A stretch of DNA of 64,000 bases from Dickeya poaceiphila (GTDB taxonomy: Bacteria > Pseudomonadota > Gammaproteobacteria > Enterobacterales > Enterobacteriaceae). Both the position numbers and the translations under genes were made by a program. Below the pieces are notes generated by a model that saw only the letters and a list, made by a program, of their open reading frames with translations, did no database searches and was not told the DNA's origin. Numbering within the stretch: the first letter of the stretch is position 1; the number at the start of each line of letters is the position of its first letter. The stretch is taken from assembly GCF_007858975.2 (NCBI RefSeq), contig NZ_CP042220.2:1860001-1924000 (forward strand), in the 5' to 3' direction. Positions 16,151 through 24,140 of the stretch are shown one piece after another.

Positions 16151-17497
16151 GTGACAGGTTCCACCGCGATTGACGTACGCCAGCTGATAAACCAGCGTCC
16201 TCTTGGCGCTTATCAGAAACTGATCGTTTTCCTTTGTTTTTGCATCATTGCGCTTGATGGCATGGACATCGCCATTATGGGTTTTATCGCTCCCTCGCTA
16301 AAGTCAGCATGGGGAATTGGCAATGCCGAGCTGGCCGTGGTTATCAGCGCGGCGCTGATTGGCCTGGCGGTGGGCGCGATGGTGTCCGGCCCGCTGGCAG
16401 ACTGGCGTGGACGTAAAACTATCATTATTGCCAGCGTATTCCTGTTTGGCCTGTGGACGTTATTAACCGCCTTTTCCCAGAATTTGCAACACATGGTCAT
16501 TTTCCGCTTTCTGACCGGGTTAGGTTTAGGCGCTGCGATGCCGAATGTCGGCACGCTGGTATCGGAATTTGCACCGGAGAAAAAACGTTCCTTCATCATT
16601 ACCGTGGTCTTCTGCGGTTTCAGTTTCGGCGCTGCCAGCGGCGGATTTGCCGCCTCCTGGATGATTCCGCAGTGGGGCTGGCACTCCGTATTGCTCATGG
16701 GCGGTATTCTGCCACTCCTGCTGGTGCCGTTTTTGTTGATGAAACTACCAGAATCGGTACGTTTTCTGGTCAGCAAGCGTGCAGGTTCGCGCCAGATACA
16801 TCGCATTGTAGATAAAATTGCCCCTGGCGTTACCCAGGCCGACAGCGTGTTTGCTATGCCTGTGGCAGAAAAGTCACCAGCTTTTGCTGTACGGCTGGTG
16901 TTATCCCGCTCTTACCGTTTTGGTAGCGTCATGTTATGGGGCGGCTACTTCTTTGGCCTGTTCATGGTGTATTTGCTGGGAAGCTGGTTGCCGACCGTCA
17001 TCAAAGAGGCGGGCATGAGCGTGACTGAAGCGACTGTCATCACGGCCCTCTATCAGGCTGGGGGTACATTCGGTTCGTTATTCGCAGGCTGGCTAATGGA
17101 CCGGGTTAACCCGCATCTGGCGCTGGGTGTCATTTATGCAACCGGCGGTGTAGCCACTGCAATGATTGGCGTTACTCATGTTTACTTCGTGCTACTGGCT
17201 ATGGTGGCGTTCGGCAGCGGTTTTTGTCTTAACGGTGCCAATACCGGTATGAATGCGCTATCTGCTCGTTATTACCCGACGGAAGCCCGTGCTACCGGTT
17301 CAGGCTGGATGCACGGCATTGGGCGCATGGGGGCCATTATGAGTGCGTTTGCCGGTGCACAAGTTGTCAGTATGGGGTGGGGATTGAGCGCTATGTTCAC
17401 TATTCTTGCCATTCCTGCGTTGCTGACGTCACTGATGATCTTCGCTAAAGGTCAGTTTGGCTACAGTCGCCCCCCCGTCGCAGAGTTGAGTTATTAA
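16151..17497 (+). CDS. MFS transporter, aromatic acid:H+ symporter family
   Basis: 448 residues with about 12 hydrophobic segments and MFS signatures: LDGMDIAIMGFIAPSL in helix 1, GPLADWRGRKTII in loop 2-3, and GLGLGAAMPNVGTLVSEFAP. This pattern is typical of the AAHS family (PcaK-like carriers of benzoate and hydroxybenzoate). The start is GTG at 16151 with GGAG upstream. It is followed by a strong terminator. The cargo is inferred from the family only; uptake of plant aromatic acids would suit the host. Confidence 0.82.
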   Translation: MTGSTAIDVRQLINQRPLGAYQKLIVFLCFCIIALDGMDIAIMGFIAPSLKSAWGIGNAELAVVISAALIGLAVGAMVSGPLADWRGRKTIIIASVFLFGLWTLLTAFSQNLQHMVIFRFLTGLGLGAAMPNVGTLVSEFAPEKKRSFIITVVFCGFSFGAASGGFAASWMIPQWGWHSVLLMGGILPLLLVPFLLMKLPESVRFLVSKRAGSRQIHRIVDKIAPGVTQADSVFAMPVAEKSPAFAVRLVLSRSYRFGSVMLWGGYFFGLFMVYLLGSWLPTVIKEAGMSVTEATVITALYQAGGTFGSLFAGWLMDRVNPHLALGVIYATGGVATAMIGVTHVYFVLLAMVAFGSGFCLNGANTGMNALSARYYPTEARATGSGWMHGIGRMGAIMSAFAGAQVVSMGWGLSAMFTILAIPALLTSLMIFAKGQFGYSRPPVAELSY

Positions 17498-17504
17498 TGC
17501 ATTA

Positions 17505-17530
17505 ACGCCCGGCTAGCCGGGCGTTTTTTT
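17505..17530 (+). terminator. rho-independent terminator after MFS gene
   Basis: ACGCCCGGCTAGCCGGGCGT folds into a near-perfect hairpin followed by seven T. It ends the plus-strand transport gene just before the convergent smrA stop. Confidence 0.9.
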
Positions 17531-17545
17531 AGAACAGATTAAAAA

Positions 17546-18112
17546 TTACCGACTACGTTTAGCATGTCTCTCGCGGTTATCCTGCCGGGCCTGATCGGAT
17601 TTTCTCAGCGATACATAGCAAGCTCCGGCCCCCCCGTGAAATGGCTGAGCGGCACAGAACGCCTGCACTGCATCAAACTGCTGCAACCACCGAAACAGGT
17701 AGTTACGTATGACATTGGCATGTGATTTATCATGCCTGATTTTTCCGTGAATAATTAACAGGTTACGCAAATGATGCTGCTGTGCCTCCCGCATAAATGT
17801 GAATAGCTGCTGCCGACAAGCTTCGACCGGTTGACGTAACAGATTCAGGCTGGCATCCAGCGGATATTTTCCCTGACGCAGTTTATCCACCACGCCCTGT
17901 TGGATACCCTCCTTCCTGAACTCCAGCGGAGTATCACACGAAAACAGATCCAGAAATCCGGTAATCAGGAAATTATCCTGCTCTGGTTCCTGCATACGAT
18001 GAGGCGCCGTATTCGGCAGGGCGGACTTCAGGTGAACGACGGTTGAGGACGGTTTCAGCGGTTTGACATCGTCCATGGCGCTCAGAAACAGGGCTTTTTC
18101 GTCAGGAGTCAT
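17546..18112 (-). CDS. smrA: Smr-domain protein (SmrA/YdaL)
   Basis: 188 residues, colinear with E. coli YdaL along its whole length: LFLSAMDDVKPLK at the start, then TGFLDLF and LEFRKEGIQQGVVDKLRQGKY. The Smr core follows (LDASLNLL, LLIIHGKIRHDKSHANVIRN, FHGGAGACYVSLRKS) and the end is RERHAKRSR. Smr domains are nucleic-acid endonuclease folds; the E. coli protein has reported nicking activity. This is a core enterobacterial gene, so finding it inside a phage fibre switch is unexpected. It is transcribed toward the MFS gene. Confidence 0.9.
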   Translation of the reverse strand: MTPDEKALFLSAMDDVKPLKPSSTVVHLKSALPNTAPHRMQEPEQDNFLITGFLDLFSCDTPLEFRKEGIQQGVVDKLRQGKYPLDASLNLLRQPVEACRQQLFTFMREAQQHHLRNLLIIHGKIRHDKSHANVIRNYLFRWLQQFDAVQAFCAAQPFHGGAGACYVSLRKSDQARQDNRERHAKRSR

Positions 18113-18196
18113 CGTGTCGCTCGCAATTATCTACACACTACATCCCTACTATAACCAGAGCACCATCAAATATCACCTGCAGGCAGAGAACAGAAA

Positions 18197-18218
18197 CGCG
18201 GTGAGTTTCCTCACCGCG
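18197..18218 (-). terminator. hairpin terminator after the expressed fibre tip
   Basis: The same CGCGGTGAG/CTCACCGCG hairpin as at 14521, in mirror orientation, about 40 bp after the gpH stop. It should end the H transcript before smrA. Confidence 0.7.
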
Positions 18219-18260
18219 TGGTGGTTTACTACAGAGTAGACTTCGGTGCAGTCTCCACCG

Positions 18261-19466
18261 TCAGGCGGCCCTTACTATGTAGCTAAAGGCGATATTGCGG
18301 GGGCGGGTGGCTCCATACCCAAACTGCCAACCATTTGAATCCAAATCTTGTGCACCCACCGTCTCCACATTTATAGCGGCACGTAGCATGGCATAATCGC
18401 CTTTGTTGACAATATCAAACCCCATAGATTTGTATGTATTGGCACTATCGTTGTTTGCATGTATCAACGCCCCCACATTTACTGAGTTTAAGTTGGGATC
18501 TGAAACGGTCAGCGTTCCTTTTTGCCAACTTAGCAATTCACGGGCAACATCCACTCCCCGCCCATCATCCCAGCCGCGAATAAATTCGCCGCGCAGATCC
18601 GGCAGCACGCCGCCGGGGTAGACTTGCGCCAGTTTCGGGAAAGCGTTTTTGTCGAAGGCCTGACCGTTGCATTTCAGCCAGCCGGCGGGCGGTGTGGCTT
18701 GCGGCCAGGGCAACGGGATGCCGACGATATCCGCGATTTTTAGTGTGTCGCTTAAACCCAGGTTTGCGAGAAAAGCTGATTTATCGGCGATATCAGCGCC
18801 GTTTTGCTCTTTGAGCAACGCGGTATTTTTGACGAACGCGGTGGTAGCCAGCTGTGTGGAGTTTGCGTTTTTTTCTGCTGTTGGCGCAGTGGGAACGCCA
18901 GTGAAAGCTGGGCTGTTGAGCGGGGCGTATTGCGGGTGAGGGTTGGCGGCGGTGACATGCGCGTTAAGTTGGCTGTCGGCGTACGCTTTCACCTCAATCG
19001 CTTTATCATCGACGTATTGCCGTGTCGCCAGCACTACCGACGGGTCGATTTTCAGGGTAACGGCATCGGCGCTATTGACGATCAGGATCATACGGACGGT
19101 TTGTACCCGGCCTGAACCTTCTTGCAACTGTGGTTTATAGGTATCCGCGCAGTTCGCCACAGCAACCAGATCGCCGTCGCTGTCGTACAGGCCGATCTCA
19201 CGTATCCACCAGCCGCCTTCATTTTCAGGAATAACCTGTTCAGCAATGATTTGGTTGGGGTTTTTGGGATCGACACTCAGTGCGTTGAGTGGCGCACGGC
19301 GTTTTTCATTGACCAGTTTGGTTTGAGCGGGCATCGGGGTCGGCAGGCTGCCGCCGCCATCGCCTACCGCCATTTGCGTGATAGCCAGATGGCTACCCAG
19401 CGCGGTGGCGTTAGCCAGTTTTGCCGCGCCGATATTCGTTAGTAAAGCAAAGTATTTTGTACTCAT
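18261..19466 (-). CDS. H: P2 gpH-like tail fibre, currently expressed tip
   Basis: 401 residues. The N-terminal about 150 residues form the baseplate-attachment region typical of P2-type fibres (MSTKYFALLTNIGAAKLANA, GGWWIREIGLYD). A shaft follows with the short repeat NPHPQYAPLNSPAFTGVPT. At residues 232-240 (FLANLGLSD) the codons form the recombination site. The remaining part is a collar-type tip (GWLKCNGQAF, LPDLRGEFIRGWDDG), a variable loop region, and the terminal RPRNIAFSYIVRAA. The tip determines which bacteria are bound. The fibre is short beside P2 gpH (669). A terminator separates it from gene I, so it probably has its own promoter. Confidence 0.9.
   Translation of the reverse strand: MSTKYFALLTNIGAAKLANATALGSHLAITQMAVGDGGGSLPTPMPAQTKLVNEKRRAPLNALSVDPKNPNQIIAEQVIPENEGGWWIREIGLYDSDGDLVAVANCADTYKPQLQEGSGRVQTVRMILIVNSADAVTLKIDPSVVLATRQYVDDKAIEVKAYADSQLNAHVTAANPHPQYAPLNSPAFTGVPTAPTAEKNANSTQLATTAFVKNTALLKEQNGADIADKSAFLANLGLSDTLKIADIVGIPLPWPQATPPAGWLKCNGQAFDKNAFPKLAQVYPGGVLPDLRGEFIRGWDDGRGVDVARELLSWQKGTLTVSDPNLNSVNVGALIHANNDSANTYKSMGFDIVNKGDYAMLRAAINVETVGAQDLDSNGWQFGYGATRPRNIAFSYIVRAA
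18562..18774 (-). repeat. right arm of 213-bp perfect inverted repeat
   Basis: Reverse complement of 13994-14206 with no mismatch found by eye. It lies inside the expressed fibre gene and codes the boundary between constant shaft and variable tip. Homology stops abruptly at 18562, where the tip sequences diverge. Confidence 0.93.
18747..18772 (-). promoter_or_regulatory. Hin/Gin-like recombination crossover site (right)
   Basis: Identical 26-bp site in opposite orientation to 13996-14021, located in frame within gpH codons 232-240. The pair defines a 4.78-kb invertible segment. Confidence 0.82.
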
Positions 19467-19663
19467 GCAGATTACTCATACGGTTAACAGGATAGGATGC
19501 CGCAACGGGCATCGGGGAAGTCGGGGGAACTGACTGGTGATCACCAGCCGGCAGAGTGCCCCGGCTGTGGATTGAGTAACGGTAGTATGCGGGAGTATCC
19601 GGCGAGCCGCACCACACGGGCGTTGGCGTAAAGCAGAGACAACAGGCGGGTATGATTCGACAT

Positions 19664-19689
19664 AAAAAAAGCCAGCGCAGGCTGGCTTA
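19664..19689 (-). terminator. rho-independent terminator between gpI and gpH
   Basis: On the minus strand AAGCCAGCCTGCGCTGGCTT is followed by seven T. It lies 15 bp after the gpI stop and about 200 bp before the fibre start. It splits the usual P2 V-W-J-I-H-G operon, so H must have its own promoter in 19467-19663. Confidence 0.85.
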
Positions 19690-19703
19690 AGGGGAGGCGT
19701 GAA

Positions 19704-20315
19704 TCAACCGCCGACATTCAGATCATCAATAAGGTGAATGGCTGCACCTGTGAACTCTTCGCCTGATATGCTGATGGTTTCCGGGAAGTAAGGGTAGATG
19801 GTCAGTTCGTCGCCGCTGTAAGAGCTGGCACCCAGCGAGACGCTGCCTTGTGTATCCAGATTGATGTTCAACCCCAGCATCTGGCGGCTGACGGGTTTGG
19901 CATCGGCAATCAAACGTTCCAGTTCGTTAAACGATTCCTCCGTAATTCCGGAGTCCTGGATGCCGATATCCAACCGGAAGGTGCCGGGGGCGTCACCGGT
20001 TTGCCACCATTCTTTGATGCGAATTAGATATCCCAGCGGCTCGACCACCCGGCGCAGCGCGCCGACGGTGCCCTTATGCCGATGGATAAAAAACGCATCT
20101 TTGATGACTTTGCGTTTGACGGACTCTGACCAGCTTTCATCCCAGCGATCAACCGACAGTGTCCAGGCCAGATAAGGCAGCAACTCGACCGGGCAGGTAT
20201 CAGGATTCCAGATCTGGCGCAGGGGAATCGGCACTGTTTCCAGACTGGCGCCCGTGGTTGCAACCGCATGTTCCAGGTCGGAGGAACCGGGGGGAAGCAG
20301 GGGGCTTTTATTCAT
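19704..20315 (-). CDS. I: P2 gpI-like baseplate protein
   Basis: 203 residues of the phage tail protein I family. Family blocks are SDLEHAVA, DTCPVELLPYLAWTLSVDRWD, KRKVIKDAFFIHRHKGT, RRVVEPLG and the EWWQTG segment. In contractile tails it helps form the wedge region that carries fibres. It overlaps the end of J by 8 bp. The C-terminal about 40 residues (after NINLDTQGSV) are longer than in P2 gpI (176). Confidence 0.9.
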   Translation of the reverse strand: MNKSPLLPPGSSDLEHAVATTGASLETVPIPLRQIWNPDTCPVELLPYLAWTLSVDRWDESWSESVKRKVIKDAFFIHRHKGTVGALRRVVEPLGYLIRIKEWWQTGDAPGTFRLDIGIQDSGITEESFNELERLIADAKPVSRQMLGLNINLDTQGSVSLGASSYSGDELTIYPYFPETISISGEEFTGAAIHLIDDLNVGG

Positions 20316-21216
20316 CCGTTCCCCCCAATGTCAGGGTGTAGCCGGTGCAGTGCGACGCCTGAGTATCGTCCAGTACGATATCCGCAGACGGACTCGCCAG
20401 TTCCACCCGCTGCACCCCTTCCACATGCAGTGCCGCGTAAATGGCGGAGCGGCGGATGTCGCGTCCCAGACGATGCTGGGTTGTGACATAACTCTGTAGC
20501 TTCTTCTCGGCAGCAGCACGTATCGGTTCGGCTTCCGGTCCGGGGTACAGATAAAGTGTGGCACTAATGTTGTAAGGAACAATCACCGCTGATTTGACGG
20601 TGACCCGGTCAGCTACCGGCCTGACGTCCTCGGCGTTAAGCGCGGCATTCACGGTGGCGATGAGCGCATCACTGGCGGTGCCGTCGTTTTCGCGCGACAG
20701 AACCGACACCAACACCTCAGCAGGGCCGGGGCTGATAACGGAAATATCCGCTACCTGGCCGCTGGCGCTGCGCCCATGGAACTGGTAAGCGCCGATGGAA
20801 CCCGCCACGCTTAGACCTTCATAAGCCTGCTGGATACGCAAGCGGAAGTCGGTATCAGACTCCATCACGGCGGCGATGGGGGGAACGGCGGTCGTATTGG
20901 CTGGGGTGATCACCAGTCGGGAAACGTTGACGTTAGCACCCAACTGGTCCAGGTCGTTGCCCCTGGCGAATGCCAGCATACCGGCCTGCGCGGCCTCATT
21001 AATGCGCTGGCGCATCAGCAGTTCGCGGTAAGCATTTTCCTGCAACAGCTTCACCAGCGGTTCAGATTCCAGTGTCAGCGTGCGTGCGACGGCTTCTCGC
21101 TCATCACCGCTGTAGAGTGATAACAAGGTTTCCTTGCGCGACGCGTACAGGGTTTCATAATCCAGCGTTTCAACGACGCTTGGGGCGGGTAACTGACTTA
21201 AATCGATAATAGGCAT
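20308..21216 (-). CDS. J: P2 gpJ-like baseplate wedge protein
   Basis: 302 residues, the same length as P2 gpJ, with MPIIDLSQLPAPSVVETLDY, ELLMRQRINEAAQAGMLA and TDFRLRIQQAYEGLSVAGS. It is a structural homologue of T4 gp6-type wedge proteins. It follows W by 4 nt and is intact. Confidence 0.93.
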   Translation of the reverse strand: MPIIDLSQLPAPSVVETLDYETLYASRKETLLSLYSGDEREAVARTLTLESEPLVKLLQENAYRELLMRQRINEAAQAGMLAFARGNDLDQLGANVNVSRLVITPANTTAVPPIAAVMESDTDFRLRIQQAYEGLSVAGSIGAYQFHGRSASGQVADISVISPGPAEVLVSVLSRENDGTASDALIATVNAALNAEDVRPVADRVTVKSAVIVPYNISATLYLYPGPEAEPIRAAAEKKLQSYVTTQHRLGRDIRRSAIYAALHVEGVQRVELASPSADIVLDDTQASHCTGYTLTLGGTDE

Positions 21217-21220
21217 GATC

Positions 21221-21571
21221 TCAGCTCACGGGAATGGTTAACGAAAGGGGGGTGCCGTTGCCGGCCAGCGTGCCGGAAATATCCACAATCAACTGGCCGT
21301 CATAGTGGCTTTCCATTGAGATGGATGTCAGCGTCAGTCGGGGTTCCCACTTCAGCAGCGCGACATAGCAGGCCGCCTGCACCTGTAGCTTCAGTGCGGG
21401 TGTCTGCGGCTGGTCAATCAGGGTCGAAAGCAGTGACCCATAATCGCGCCGCATCACCCGGCTGCCTTGCGGGGTAGTCAGAATGTCGCGTACGCTTTGA
21501 CGCAGATGTTCCAGATCGCTGATGCGTTTGCTGGTGTTGCGATTCATGCCGGTGTACGACGTACTGGTCAT
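21221..21571 (-). CDS. W: P2 gpW-like baseplate protein (gp25-like)
   Basis: 116 residues with the gp25/lysozyme-like baseplate signature (SVRDILTTPQGSRVMRRDYG, then SLLSTLIDQP). In P2 it is the inner wedge component that initiates sheath assembly. The ATG at 21571 overlaps the V stop (ATGA), giving coupled translation. Confidence 0.93.
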   Translation of the reverse strand: MTSTSYTGMNRNTSKRISDLEHLRQSVRDILTTPQGSRVMRRDYGSLLSTLIDQPQTPALKLQVQAACYVALLKWEPRLTLTSISMESHYDGQLIVDISGTLAGNGTPLSLTIPVS

Positions 21572-22209
21572 AGAGGTCCTCCTGTTGTGCCGCCGCCACT
21601 TTGTACGCCGCTGTGCTGATGGGTATGCACCACCACGCCATTAGAGGAGAAACTTCCCCCTGAATGGGTGACGCTGCCTGTGATGCTGCCGCCTTGCTGC
21701 ACTTCAAGGGTTTGGGTGATCAGCTTATGCGTACAGACGACTTCTGGGGTATCCAGCGTGATGCGTTCGCTGGCGTTGATGGTGACGTTTTTGGTGGTAA
21801 CGGACACGGATTCCGCCGCGACGACCGTGGCGGTTTTGATGCCGGTGACGGTCAGTGCGCCGTTGGCTGGTTCATATTCCATCACCGCGCCATCAGGGAA
21901 GCGGATGTGGCAGGCATCCGCAGAAACCGATGGCGCGGGATGGCGTTCGCTATAAATACCCGGTACGACAAACGCCGTATTGAGTTCACCTCCTATTGCA
22001 AGTATGAGTACCTGTTCACCCACCGACGGCGCCCACCATTCGCGGGAACTCCCCGCACGACGGGACAGCCAGTGGAGCCACCCGGTGACCATGCCACCGG
22101 TCTGCACGCGGCAGCGTGCCTGCTGGGTATCGACTTCGGTAACGACGCCGATACGAATCAGGTTACGCAGCGCGCGCTGGATTTCGGAGAGATATTCGTA
22201 TGTATTCAT
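21568..22209 (-). CDS. V: P2 gpV-like baseplate spike
   Basis: 213 residues from the ATG at 22209 (MNTYEYLSEIQRALRNLIRI), matching P2 gpV (211). The frame is open to a TTG at 22245, but that extension is not family-like. An OB-fold domain occupies about 20-95 (RCRVQTGGMVTGWLHWLSRR). A beta-helical needle made of short valine/threonine-rich repeats follows (VTGIKTATVVAAESVSVTTK). The tip HTHQHSGV carries the HxH motif that binds the iron at the spike apex. It punctures the outer membrane on contraction. Confidence 0.93.
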   Translation of the reverse strand: MNTYEYLSEIQRALRNLIRIGVVTEVDTQQARCRVQTGGMVTGWLHWLSRRAGSSREWWAPSVGEQVLILAIGGELNTAFVVPGIYSERHPAPSVSADACHIRFPDGAVMEYEPANGALTVTGIKTATVVAAESVSVTTKNVTINASERITLDTPEVVCTHKLITQTLEVQQGGSITGSVTHSGGSFSSNGVVVHTHQHSGVQSGGGTTGGPL

Positions 22210-22607
22210 GGTGGGAAGAATGCGTCTTCCCGCGAAATGAGACAATTTGCCGTGGTTGTGTGGCTTCTGATAGCACCGTTGCTACGCCACATTATTCCAA
22301 CGCGTACGACCCCGCTTTTCGCGGTGGAACAGGATGATGACAGGATATAAATCCAGAAGGGCAAGTCGTGGTTATTCCTGGTAAATGGTTATTCCTGGTA
22401 GCTAGTGCGTTATTCTTGAAATAACGTGCGATAAGGAAAATAACCGCGAAGAGAGGTATTCAATTAGCGGATGCCGCTGCGGTAATAAAATAGAAATAAA
22501 CGAGGGGATGATAATTATTGAGCGGGTAATAACCATTCGGTATGGTTAGCAATGAAATAAACAGGCCGTTTTGTCACGGCCTTATCAGGGAAATATATCT
22601 CAGAGCA
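22210..22607. other. intergenic region upstream of V, likely late promoter
   Basis: 400 bp with no credible gene. It contains an inverted pair TGTGGC (22259-22264) and GCCACA (22286-22291) about 50-80 nt before the V start, and a direct repeat GGTTATTCCTGGTA at 22370-22383 and 22387-22400. In P2 the lysis genes, gene S and an Ogr-dependent promoter precede V. Here S is missing, and the inverted pair is only a weak candidate for an activator site. Confidence 0.4.
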
Positions 22608-23069
22608 TCAGTTGCCTTGCCATTGGCTGATTAATTCACCTGCAATATAGAGTGAATAGGGGCGGCTAACTGGTTCGGGCGGTGTGGGTTCCGGTTCATA
22701 ATGCACTTGCAGCGTCTGATTCTGTTCAGTGACGCGATTGCGTTCCGTCAGATTAAGCCGAACGGACAATGTGCTGGTGTTATCGGCATGGTTATCGATG
22801 GTGAAACTGATACCTTTATTGCGAATGCTCTCGCGTGTTAACAAGTCTGGTTGATTTTGACGCACCCAGAGTAACAGGGTGACAAAAAGCGTATCCGGGT
22901 TATCAGTGAAGTTATTCAGCGTCAGCAGCAACTGATAGCGGTATTCGAATGACAGCGACGGCTCCTGCAATGCAGCAATTTCACCTTCCTGAATCCGAAA
23001 CTGTAATCTATTACTTAATGAAGGTAATGCCGTAGTCAGTGCAAGTCTGAGGCTTTGCGGTTTTTGCAT
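22608..23069 (-). CDS. R: P2 gpR-like tail completion protein
   Basis: 153 residues (P2 gpR is 155), colinear with it: KPQSLRLALTTALP, SLSFEYRYQLLLTLNNFT, LLLWVRQNQPDLLT, and the ending RPYSLYIAGELISQWQ. In P2, R acts with S at the head-proximal end of the tail. R is kept here while S is lost and no head exists. Confidence 0.88.
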   Translation of the reverse strand: MQKPQSLRLALTTALPSLSNRLQFRIQEGEIAALQEPSLSFEYRYQLLLTLNNFTDNPDTLFVTLLLWVRQNQPDLLTRESIRNKGISFTIDNHADNTSTLSVRLNLTERNRVTEQNQTLQVHYEPEPTPPEPVSRPYSLYIAGELISQWQGN

Positions 23070-23150
23070 AGTAAGATTCCTGGTGTGGCGACGATCTCCA
23101 GGTTGCCTGATTTGATTTAATTAAGGCGAACATGGAACCAATGAGCCTGA

Positions 23151-23354
23151 TTATTCCCAGATATTAATGCTTTCCTGTGAGCTGGAAACGCTAATATCGG
23201 GCAGGGTCACGGCAGTGCCGTGTGGCAGAAGCGGACCAAAGTCCGCCAGCCCTGGGTTAGACTGCATAACCGTTTCTACCACGCCTTGCGTGCGGCCATA
23301 GTAGCGGTAACAGAGCGCGTCCAGGGAGTCGTCCTGATGGGCGTAGACTTTCAT
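23151..23354 (-). CDS. X: P2 gpX-like tail protein
   Basis: 67 residues, the same length as P2 gpX, with MKVYAHQDDSLDALCYRYYG and a LysM-like fold signature. It is an essential small tail protein. In P2 the holin, endolysin and Rz-type genes lie between X and R; here only 81 bp separate them, so lysis functions have been lost from the locus. Confidence 0.9.
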   Translation of the reverse strand: MKVYAHQDDSLDALCYRYYGRTQGVVETVMQSNPGLADFGPLLPHGTAVTLPDISVSSSQESINIWE

Positions 23355-23854
23355 GTGACACCTTTAATTGCAGATAAAATATTGCAGATAAAATAAGGCC
23401 GAATAAAACGGGTCTTTTCTGACCCTTTATCCTCCAGAGGATTGGTGTTGCCCGCAATACAGGAGCGCTGTAGCGCTGATGGCACAACAACGGATAAAAA
23501 ACGTTTCGGTGAACAATTCCCCCGACCGATATTGATCGGCAGGGGGAGTGCGTGTTGTTCTACAACTCGAATTATTTAGGGTCTATAAAGTGAAATATAT
23601 CACCAACGAACAGATCTACACTGGGTCAAATAATACAATTTATATAATACAGGTCATGTAATACAGGTCATGCCAAATGTATATACCGGTTTTAACCGGG
23701 TAGGCTGTTGTTATTAAACAGTCTGAATACGAAAATAAATTTTGCTGTGTATCGGTCTGGCGCGTTGGCCACAGAGAAAATCCATTAATTTGTATGTGCT
23801 TCTGGCGGAGTGCCAGATTATTTCATGTCGGTCGTTATTATCCATCGCAATCCC
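23355..23854. other. intergenic region where capsid genes would be expected
   Basis: 500 bp with no supported gene. It lies at the position of the P2 packaging and head block (Q P O N M L), which is entirely missing. It is AT-rich and holds a 14-bp perfect tandem repeat, TAATACAGGTCATG at 23645-23658 and 23659-23672, which could be an operator. Confidence 0.45.
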
Positions 23855-24076
23855 TCACAACGTTTGTTGTTCGAACCATTCCTTCATTCGTTGCCCATCA
23901 CTGCTGTTCTTCAGAAATTGTTGGTAATCACTGTTCGGGAGTTCGCCGTGAGACAAGTCGGCGATTAACGACATGGCGATTTTCATTTCTTCAGGATTAC
24001 ATTGTGATATCAAAGATATATCGGCAATCAATCGAATCCTTGACAAGGTCAGCTCTCTGCTTTCAGTCTGTTCCAC
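23855..24076 (-). CDS. small phage protein of unknown function
   Basis: 73 residues from a GTG at 24076 with an AGAGG ribosome site. The protein is acidic and helical (IRLIADISLISQCNPEEMKI, then AMSLIADLSHGE). It is downstream of gene A in the same direction, the place of small accessory genes in P2-like phages. I recognise no domain. Confidence 0.55.
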   Translation of the reverse strand: MEQTESRELTLSRIRLIADISLISQCNPEEMKIAMSLIADLSHGELPNSDYQQFLKNSSDGQRMKEWFEQQTL

Positions 24077-24140
24077 GGTACCTCTTCCATTGTGAGACTG
24101 TATTTATGTACAGTACTTTAATTCAGTAGTATTAGTCAAC

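Noticed and set aside
22255..22295. Ogr-binding site from the TGTGGC/GCCACA pair upstream of V
   Set aside because: Spacing between the halves (21 nt) does not match the TGT-N12-ACA form that I recall for P2 late promoters. It is kept only as a note in the intergenic entry.
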